From positions 248,001 through 312,000 of the forward strand of contig NZ_JOJE01000011.1 in NCBI RefSeq assembly GCF_000720255.1: a stretch of DNA of 64,000 bases. The letters run 5' to 3'. The stretch comes from Streptomyces griseus subsp. griseus (lineage in GTDB: Bacteria; Actinomycetota; Actinomycetes; Streptomycetales; Streptomycetaceae). Shown piece by piece: positions 58,553 through 64,000 of the stretch (its first letter is position 1; each line of letters starts with the position of its first letter). A program made the position numbers and the translations under genes. The notes below the pieces were generated by a model that did no database searches, was not told where the DNA came from, and was given only the letters and a program-made list of their open reading frames with translations.

Positions 58553-58984
58553 TCACCCGAACTCGCACCACACGACCTTCCCGGGCGCCCTGGCCCCGAC
58601 CCCCCACTTGTCCGCCAGCGCCGCCACCAGCAGCAGCCCCCGCCCGCCCTCGGCAGGCTCCGCCCCCTCCGCGAGCGGTATGGCGGGCACACCGTCCCCG
58701 CTGTCGTGCACCTCCACCCGCACCCCGCCGTCGTACGGCAGCAGCCGCAGCAGGAATCCCCGGCCGGGTGGTACGCCGTGCACGAGGGCGTTCGTCGCGA
58801 GTTCGCTCACGCACACCAGCACGTCGTCGGCGCGCGGGCCGATCTCCCACTCGGCGAGCGCGTCCCGGGCGAAGCCGCGGGCGGCCGGTACGGACCGACG
58901 CTCCCGCCGGTAGAAGCGTTCACGTGGAGAGAGGGGTGGAGTTCCTTCGTTCACGGGACGATGGTCACGGTACGTGGCCATCAT
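58553..58984 (-). CDS. ATP-binding anti-sigma-type regulator (abaA/whiJ-associated)
   Basis: A 143-aa HATPase_c-type protein related to SpoIIAB/RsbW. N-box SELATNALVHG, G1 box VEVHDSGDG and G2 box GGRGLLLVAALADKWG are all visible. Streptomyces has many of these small ATPases beside XRE-DUF5753 regulators. It sits in the classic divergent position next to the XRE gene at 59067. The ATG pair at 58979-58984 is chosen, but GTG 58954 is also possible, as no strong ribosome site distinguishes them. Confidence 0.82.
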   Translation of the reverse strand: MMATYRDHRPVNEGTPPLSPRERFYRRERRSVPAARGFARDALAEWEIGPRADDVLVCVSELATNALVHGVPPGRGFLLRLLPYDGGVRVEVHDSGDGVPAIPLAEGAEPAEGGRGLLLVAALADKWGVGARAPGKVVWCEFG

Positions 58985-59066
58985 GGGACAGTGCGTGCAC
59001 GCGTACATCTTGTCCGTACGAGTGCGCGATGGTGAACGTACGCGCGCGGGTGGGGAGTTGCACCGC

Positions 59067-59894
59067 ATGAGCACCACGACTCGACGGTCACGCAGGAACG
59101 CCTCGGCGATGAAGATGGTGGGCGCCTTGCTCGCGGTCTTCCGGGAGGCCGCCGGATACACGCAACGGTCGCTCGGTGAGCTGTTCGTCGTCAGCGAGCA
59201 GCAGATCGCCTCGATCGAGCAAGGCAGACGGCCGCTGAAGCCGGATCTGGCCGAGCAGTTGGATGAGCTGCTGGGGACGAAGGGGGCGTTGAGTGAGGCG
59301 CTGAAGTACATGCCGGAGGTGGACTTGGTGCCGCTGTGGGCGGAGGAGTTCCTGGACAGGGAGCGGGAGGCCATCTCGATCGCCTCCTACGAGAACCAGG
59401 TGTTGCCGGGTCTGCTTCAGACGGAGGCGTACGCTCGGGCGGTGTTCGGCAGCCGAGTGCCGGTCTACGACGAGGACGAGATCGTTCAGTTGGTGGCGGC
59501 CCGGGTCGAGCGTCACGGGATCCTCCACCGCAAGGTGCCACCGATCACCTGCTTCGTGGTGTGGGAACCGGCGGTGCGAGCACCCGTGGGCGGTAAGGAG
59601 GTCTGGGTCGAGCAGTTGCGGCACTTGCGCGCGTGCTCCGAACTACCCGGTCTCATGCTTCAGGTGCTGCCTCTGGATCGCACCACTCACGCCGGACTCA
59701 ACGGCCCGTTCGTGCTGCTGGAGACCCCCGAACACCAGCGGCTCGCCTACGTGGAGAACCAGCGGGGAAGCCAACTGATTGCGGACCCCGGCGAGGTGGC
59801 GATCCTCACGCAGAAGTGTGCGATGCTGCGGTCACAGGCCCTCACACCCGAGGACACGAGGGATTTGCTGGACCGTCTGCTAGGAGACCAATGA
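59067..59894 (+). CDS. XRE-family regulator with DUF5753 (WhiJ-like)
   Basis: A 275-aa regulator. Residues about 18-70 are a helix-turn-helix (VGALLAVFREAAGYTQRSLGELFVVSEQQIASIEQGRRPL). Residues about 90-270 are DUF5753 (SYENQVLPGLLQTEAYARAVF; GLMLQVLPLDRTTHAGLNGPFVLLE). This family includes WhiJ, a repressor of development in S. coelicolor. Its partner DUF397 gene follows with an ATGA overlap, and an ATP-binding gene is divergent. The three form one of the many whiJ/abaA-type cassettes of Streptomyces. ATG 59067 follows tggggag. Confidence 0.9.
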   Translation: MSTTTRRSRRNASAMKMVGALLAVFREAAGYTQRSLGELFVVSEQQIASIEQGRRPLKPDLAEQLDELLGTKGALSEALKYMPEVDLVPLWAEEFLDREREAISIASYENQVLPGLLQTEAYARAVFGSRVPVYDEDEIVQLVAARVERHGILHRKVPPITCFVVWEPAVRAPVGGKEVWVEQLRHLRACSELPGLMLQVLPLDRTTHAGLNGPFVLLETPEHQRLAYVENQRGSQLIADPGEVAILTQKCAMLRSQALTPEDTRDLLDRLLGDQ

Positions 59895-60094
59895 GCGGCA
59901 CCGCACTTCGCTGGTTCAAGTCGAGCTACAGCGGCGATGAGGGCGGCAACTGCCTCGAAATGGCCGCCCAGCCCCGTGCCATCCACCTCCGTGACTCCAA
60001 GAACCCCGCCCTCGGCTACCTCACCATCGCCCCCTCCACCTGGACCTCCTTCCTGCGCAGCCAGGTCAGTGGGGGCACCGCCGAACCGAAGTAG
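59891..60094 (+). CDS. DUF397 partner protein
   Basis: A 67-aa DUF397 protein with the signature RWFKSSYSGDEGGNCLEMA near the start and the HLRDSKNP element. In S. coelicolor such small proteins bind the adjacent WhiJ-like regulator and control its activity. Its ATG overlaps the regulator's stop codon. Its 3' end overlaps the convergent M23 peptidase gene by 79 bp. Confidence 0.9.
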   Translation: MSGTALRWFKSSYSGDEGGNCLEMAAQPRAIHLRDSKNPALGYLTIAPSTWTSFLRSQVSGGTAEPK

Positions 60095-60804
60095 GGCGTG
60101 ATCCGCACCTCGAAGTGGAGGTGCGGGCCGGTGACGTTGCCGGTCGCGCCCGCCAGGCCCACGCGCTGTCCGGCGGACACTCGCTGCCCCTTGCGCACGA
60201 AGATGCGTGCCAGGTGGGCGTAGTGCGTGAAGTAGCCGTCGCGGTGACGGACGACGACCTGGTTGCCGAAGCCGTCGCCGCAGGTGCTGGCCCGTACCGT
60301 GCCGGGGCCGACGGCGTAGACCGGTGTGCCGGCGGGGACGGCGAAGTCCTGGCCGGTGTGGCGGTGGGGCCAGTGGCGCCCGCGGGCGGCGTACGAGGCG
60401 GAGAGCCGGTAGCCGCGGGTGGGTGCCCTCCAGGTGGCGTCACGGTCAAGGCCGGACGGTGACTGCGGGGTCCCGATGCGACAGTTTCCGGCGCGCCCGG
60501 ACGGGTCGACGGCCACCGGGTCGCCACCCCGCCTCCCCGCCGCCCACAGCATGTCCCACAGCTCGCTCCGGATGGCCTTCCTGCGCCGCTCGGCGTCCCG
60601 CACCTGCTCCGGGTGGGCCGCCTCGTCGTGCCGCAGGCGGTCGACGCGGGTGCGGGCCGCCTCGTGGGCGCGGACCGCGCGGGCGGCCTCGTCACGGTAG
60701 GGGTCGGCATCGGCGCCGGCGGGGGCCGCGGTGAGTGCGACCAGCAGGACGGCCAGCAGGACGGCGCCGTGCCGTGCGATGCGGGTGCGGTGGTCTCGTC
60801 GCAT
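60016..60804 (-). CDS. Secreted M23 family peptidase
   Basis: A 262-aa exported zinc endopeptidase. The signal peptide is at about residues 1-32 (HGAVLLAVLLVALTAAPAGA). A helical region with the basic DAERRRKAIRSELW segment follows. The LytM/M23 domain has His149 and Asp153 (HTGQDFAVP), His197 (HYAHL) and the HLH motif with His228/His230 (GPHLHFEV). It should cut peptidoglycan cross-links. The 3' end overlaps DUF397 on the opposite strand by 79 bp. ATG 60804 begins MRRDHRTRIA. Confidence 0.9.
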   Translation of the reverse strand: MRRDHRTRIARHGAVLLAVLLVALTAAPAGADADPYRDEAARAVRAHEAARTRVDRLRHDEAAHPEQVRDAERRRKAIRSELWDMLWAAGRRGGDPVAVDPSGRAGNCRIGTPQSPSGLDRDATWRAPTRGYRLSASYAARGRHWPHRHTGQDFAVPAGTPVYAVGPGTVRASTCGDGFGNQVVVRHRDGYFTHYAHLARIFVRKGQRVSAGQRVGLAGATGNVTGPHLHFEVRITPYFGSAVPPLTWLRRKEVQVEGAMVR

Positions 60805-60998
60805 CTTCGGATCGTCGGTCAATACGGCGCGGCCGTGTGGCAACACGCCGTACGTTGCTCCGGTCGGGTGCGGGCCGGACGGCGGCCTGGGCCTTGGAGT
60901 CCGGCTTCCTGATCCTGGGCGAGGAGCCCGACGCGGCAACTCTTCCCCCGCCGGCGGCGACAGGTGGGGCGAACACGCCCCCCACACGAGGAGTTGGG

Positions 60999-61853
60999 AT
61001 GCGCAGACATCTCGCGCGCTTACTCACGGTCCTGGCCGTACTCGCGGCCCTCCTCCCGGCGTCCGCCACCCTGGCGGCGTCCCGGGCCGAGGCCGCCGAC
61101 GACTGGAACCCGCCGGCCAACCTGAGCCAGCCGCTCAACCAGGTCTGGAACCACGTCCAGTCGACCTACCCGGACCTCTACGGCTTCCGGAACTACGGCT
61201 GGGACCAGGTCATGGCCAACAAGGGCAGCGTCAACTACTGCGTCCGCTGGGAGTCGGACGCCCCGGTGAGCGCGGCCCTGCGCGACCGCATCCACGCGGC
61301 GCTGAAGAAGCAGTTCGCCAAGTGGATGGCGGCGATGGTGGAGAACGGCAAGGGGCACAACGCCTGGCCGTACACCAACGTGCCCGTCAACATCGTCGGC
61401 TGGGCGGTGAAGAACCGCAGCACCCTGCAGTGGACCGACAACTCGGTCGACGTCTACGCCAACAACCTGGACGGCGGCGGCGCCCCGCAGTGCGCCCCCG
61501 ACTGCGGCCGCTTCTTCCACCAGGACGGCAACTACTCCCGCTGTCCCGGCGGTGTCACCCGCCACTACGACCAGTCACTCTGGCTGACCAAGGGCTTCCA
61601 GGGCGGCGCGGGAGGGGACTGGGGCCAACGCGTCGGCCAGGAGTACTTCACCGGCGCCCTCGCCCAGGAGAACATCCACATCTATCTCCACGAGGTCGGC
61701 CACACCTTCGGCCTCGACGACTTCTACGACTGGACGCCCACCGGCCAGTGCTGCTTCATCATGAACGCCGGCAGCGCCACCCAGATCACCGAGTTCGACA
61801 AGTGGATGCTGCGCGACTTCTGGCGCCACCTGAAGAACCGCTGGGGGCTGTGA
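60999..61853 (+). CDS. Secreted metzincin-type zinc metalloprotease
   Basis: A 284-aa exported protease. The signal peptide is at about residues 1-32 (LLTVLAVLAALLPASATLAAS). The zinc site is HEVGHTFGLDD (His231, Glu232, His235, Asp240), followed by a Met-turn-like CCFIMNAG. Six cysteines (81, 165, 169, 182, 251, 252) suggest disulfides. The site is of the HExxHxxGxxD type also seen in snapalysin, though this protein is longer. ATG 60999 follows cgaggag. It is divergent from the M23 peptidase. A strong terminator follows. Confidence 0.87.
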   Translation: MRRHLARLLTVLAVLAALLPASATLAASRAEAADDWNPPANLSQPLNQVWNHVQSTYPDLYGFRNYGWDQVMANKGSVNYCVRWESDAPVSAALRDRIHAALKKQFAKWMAAMVENGKGHNAWPYTNVPVNIVGWAVKNRSTLQWTDNSVDVYANNLDGGGAPQCAPDCGRFFHQDGNYSRCPGGVTRHYDQSLWLTKGFQGGAGGDWGQRVGQEYFTGALAQENIHIYLHEVGHTFGLDDFYDWTPTGQCCFIMNAGSATQITEFDKWMLRDFWRHLKNRWGL

Positions 61854-61871
61854 GCCCCGCCTGAGAGCCGC

Positions 61872-61909
61872 CCGCGAAGCCCCGGGGCATCGGCCGGGGG
61901 GCTTCGCGG
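61872..61909 (+). terminator. Terminator after metalloprotease
   Basis: ccgcgaagccccgg at 61872-61885 pairs with ccggggggcttcgcgg at 61894-61909, a long GC-rich stem with one bulge and a short loop, 19 bp after the stop. Confidence 0.85.
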
Positions 61910-61960
61910 AAGACGCGATTTTTCCGGACCGCCGCGGACAGCGCGCTCGGTCCACACGGA

Positions 61961-61995
61961 AGAGGGCGCCCCGCTTGTGCGGAGCGCCCCCTGAA
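61961..61995 (-). terminator. Terminator after the 62011-63357 gene
   Basis: agggcgccccgc and gcggagcgccccct form an imperfect stem around ttgt, just beyond the minus-strand stop at 62011. Confidence 0.7.
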
Positions 61996-62010
61996 GGCGT
62001 AATCGGAGCC

Positions 62011-63357
62011 CTACGGATTCACCACGATCTTCGCCGTGTTGTTGGCCGTGTTCGGGTCGAAGGGGAACGACGTGGTCCAGCCGGGGCGGGCGGTGAGTGT
62101 TCCGGTGGCGTTCTGGACCACTCGGTCGATGGTCAGGGAGAAGGGGAGGTCGACCTCCGCGTTCTGCTTGACCCAGATCGGGAGGTCGCAGTCGTAGCGC
62201 GGGGCGCCCAGGAGCTGGTGGAAGGGTGCGCCGGTCAGGGTGCGGGGCTCGCAGGTGTCGGGGACGTCCGTCGCGCGGGTGCCCTCGGGGACGCGGAACT
62301 CGACGGTCGCGACCGGTTCGCCGGAGCCGAGGTGGGCGACCCAGGCGGGGCCCCTGTTGAGGAAGCTGAAGGTGGCGGGGACCGTGGTGCCCGCCTCGCC
62401 GTGGACGATGGCGCCGCGCACCTCGAAGTCGGCCTTGTTCGTGGCCTCGATCATCCAGGAGACGTAATTGTCGTCGGTCTGGAGGTCGGTGGCACCGTCG
62501 GCCGGTTCGACGCCGAAGTCCAGGCGTTCGTACAGAGCGTGCTCCGCGACGTCGATTTTCAGCGGTTCGGGCAGGTCGACGGTGGCGCCGGGGGCGACGA
62601 CCGTGTCGAAGGCGCAGGTGACATGGGTGATCGGAAGCTCGTTGTCGGCGGACGGGTCCGTGCACTGCGGGTACTTCGTCGCGAAGTCGAGGCCGTCCGT
62701 CGCCAGCATCTCCACGGTGAAGCCGTTCGCGGCCACGTTGCCGGTGTTGGTGACGGCGAACGACGGGGCGGTGACGGTGCTGCCCGGTCGCGCGCCCTTC
62801 AGCTTCTCGGCGGGCCGGATGCCCAGGTCGGGGCCGGAGTTGATGGTCACGGTGGTGTCGAACGAGCCGTGCGGAGCGATGAGTTCACCGTCGGGGCCGC
62901 CCTGGGCGGTGGCCTCGTAGGTGATCCTCCCCTGTGCGCCCGGCGCCGCGCCGGGCAGCGCGCGCACCTTGAGCTGTACCTGCTCCCCCCACCCCCACTC
63001 CTGAAGGGGGACCTCGGGGACCGAGCACACGGCCGTGGCTCCGCTGGGCACGCAGTTGTCCGGCCAGGCCACCTCGGCGACGCCGGCCAGGCCGGAGGTG
63101 TCGACGGTGATGCGGCCGTCGGTGATGCTGTAGTCGCTGGCGTGGTACAGGCCGACGGGGAGGTCGCTGTACTCGCCGCTGCCTCCGGCCCGGACGACGG
63201 AGAGGGCCTGTTCGGACGGCACCTGGATCCACAGTTGGTCGGACTGCTCGTCCTCCGCCGAGGCGGGCGTGGCCAGCAGGCCGACGGCGGTCAGCGCCGC
63301 GGCCAGGGCGCCGGTTGCTCCGAGCCGCAGGGCGCGGCTGACGGAGACGGGTGTCAT
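62011..63357 (-). CDS. Secreted DUF11-like repeat protein
   Basis: A 448-aa exported protein. The signal peptide is at about residues 1-34 (GATGALAAALTAVGLLATPASA). The body is all-beta with Ig-like repeats (SFAVTNTGNVAANGFTVEMLATDG; ATFSFLNRGPAWVAHLGSGEPVATVEFRVPEGTRA; LTARPGWTTSFPFDPNTANNTAKIVV), and cysteines fall in pairs. The C-terminal phrase DPNTANNTA is typical of DUF11-type domains. No anchoring motif is seen. ATG 63357 follows agggggatgtc. It lies 125 bp downstream of the lysyl oxidase homologue on the same strand. Confidence 0.82.
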   Translation of the reverse strand: MTPVSVSRALRLGATGALAAALTAVGLLATPASAEDEQSDQLWIQVPSEQALSVVRAGGSGEYSDLPVGLYHASDYSITDGRITVDTSGLAGVAEVAWPDNCVPSGATAVCSVPEVPLQEWGWGEQVQLKVRALPGAAPGAQGRITYEATAQGGPDGELIAPHGSFDTTVTINSGPDLGIRPAEKLKGARPGSTVTAPSFAVTNTGNVAANGFTVEMLATDGLDFATKYPQCTDPSADNELPITHVTCAFDTVVAPGATVDLPEPLKIDVAEHALYERLDFGVEPADGATDLQTDDNYVSWMIEATNKADFEVRGAIVHGEAGTTVPATFSFLNRGPAWVAHLGSGEPVATVEFRVPEGTRATDVPDTCEPRTLTGAPFHQLLGAPRYDCDLPIWVKQNAEVDLPFSLTIDRVVQNATGTLTARPGWTTSFPFDPNTANNTAKIVVNP

Positions 63358-63481
63358 GACATCCCCCTGAAGTGGACTGCGTGGGTCAGGGATTGGACGA
63401 CGGCGCGGCGCCGATGGTTGTACGGCGGAAAGCCCCGGGTCCGGCCGGTGTGGCCGTGCCCCGGGGCCGGGAGGGTGTGAC

Positions 63482-64000
63482 TTACGGGGCGTTGACCAGG
63501 TCGACCGGCGGTACCTTCACCGTCCGGGCGCCGGGCGTGCCGCCCAGGATCACCTTGCGCAGGGAGACGTTGTTCTTGAGGCTGGTCTCCTGCAGGCGCT
63601 TCGCCGGGTTGGCGATCACCTTGATGTAGTACGTGCCGTTCGGCAGGTCCGTGATGTCGAAGGACTGTCCGGGACGGTACTGGGTGTAGGTGTCGCCGGA
63701 GCCGACGTCGAGGACCTCACGCACGGAGATCGCGTTCTGCGAACCGCAGGCGGTCGACAGGTCGGTGTTGTACGGGTGCCAGTTGGCGTTCTTCACCGTG
63801 TAGTCGACGGCGTCGGTGTTGGCGAGGCAGAACGCCTCCTTGCCACTGCGCACCCGCCTCGTCTGGTCCGCGCTCAGCAGCTGGTAGCTGGCGAAGTCCG
63901 TGAAGTGCCAGTGCTCGTGACCGACGCGCGGGTCCCACTCCATGGTGCCCGCGGGCGAGTAGCCGACCTGCTTGCCCTTGGCGTCGTAGTAGTACTGGTA
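63482..64000 (-). CDS. Lysyl oxidase family protein (5' end outside window)
   Basis: The last 172 codons of a copper amine oxidase of the lysyl oxidase family. The copper-binding motif VGHEHWHFTDFASYQL is clear, and the downstream CLANTDAVDYTVKNANWHPYN and YRPGQSFDITDLPNGTYYIKVIANPAKRLQE segments are conserved in the bacterial branch. The catalytic lysine/tyrosine pair that forms LTQ cannot be judged because the start is missing. Actinobacterial relatives are secreted. Possible substrates are peptidyl or free lysine amines at the cell surface. Confidence 0.85.
   Translation of the reverse strand, partial: YQYYYDAKGKQVGYSPAGTMEWDPRVGHEHWHFTDFASYQLLSADQTRRVRSGKEAFCLANTDAVDYTVKNANWHPYNTDLSTACGSQNAISVREVLDVGSGDTYTQYRPGQSFDITDLPNGTYYIKVIANPAKRLQETSLKNNVSLRKVILGGTPGARTVKVPPVDLVNAP

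Noticed and set aside
60805..60998. c-di-AMP riboswitch before the M23 peptidase
   Set aside because: Such switches often precede Streptomyces wall hydrolases, but the conserved aptamer blocks could not be found on the relevant strand.
49650..64000. A biosynthetic gene cluster at the right end
   Set aside because: The O-methyltransferase and MOSC genes are isolated; no core synthase, carrier protein or pathway regulator is present.

Overview
This window looks like a piece of the core chromosome of a Streptomyces (or very close actinomycete). The DNA is very GC-rich with strong third-position bias. Many genes start with GTG behind AGGAGG-like sites. TTA leucine codons are so rare that I found only three. 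The families present are typical of the genus: a SpoIIE phosphatase with an RsbW-like kinase domain, an abaA/whiJ-type triad, LAxTG surface proteins and PhoX under a PHO box. A perfect 14-bp parS palindrome (14782-14795) sits just upstream of aspS. ParB sites cluster around the origin in Streptomyces, so I infer the window lies in the origin-proximal core. No tRNA, rRNA, CRISPR array or large biosynthetic cluster was seen.

Layout. 1-8.5 kb: a partial methyltransferase, a mycothiol-dependent isomerase-like protein, a nitrilase-family hydrolase, a 20-bp tandem array, a LURP-one protein coupled to a GlxA-type regulator with a divergent cupin, an M18 aminopeptidase and an acyl-CoA dehydrogenase. 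8.7-16.6 kb: an SseB-like protein, a truncated pirin copy in front of intact pirin, an AI-2E-family exporter, a SpoIIE phosphatase carrying an in-frame palindromic insert and a repeat-made tail, then parS and aspS. 16.8-31.6 kb: an MFS transporter, a broken and an intact Rpn-family nuclease gene flanking a large FG-GAP secreted protein and a divergent pectate lyase, a PH-domain protein, metG, a VWA protein with a long Glu/Ala/Pro/Lys linker, and phoX. 31.8-36 kb: small enzymes, a MocR-type regulator divergent from an alpha/beta hydrolase, and two membrane proteins.

The most unusual block is 36.15-41.77 kb. It is a four-gene operon encoding a hypothetical protein, an EACC1 (effector-associated constant component) protein, a one-pass membrane protein joining an intracellular caspase-like protease to an extracytoplasmic binding-protein-like region plus VWA domain, and a solute-binding lipoprotein. 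It looks like a transmembrane sensor-to-protease conflict or programmed-death system.

After it come a TPR regulator divergent from a small exported peptide, and a lipoprotein. A short editing-less threonyl-tRNA synthetase follows, preceded by a 25-codon leader peptide with three consecutive Thr codons and a terminator hairpin (ribosome-mediated attenuation). Then come a nucleoside hydrolase, a decayed IS630-type element with a GNAT acetyltransferase inside its inverted repeats, and a cobalamin-riboswitch-controlled cobalt/nickel permease.

The right end (49.6-64 kb) is rich in exported proteins: an LAETG surface protein, a DUF4142 protein, DUF11-type proteins, an M23 peptidase, a metzincin protease and a lysyl oxidase homologue cut by the window edge. 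Interspersed are a GH13 alpha-glucosidase, an O-methyltransferase, a MOSC protein, a DUF6445 protein and an ATP-binding/XRE-DUF5753/DUF397 regulatory triad.
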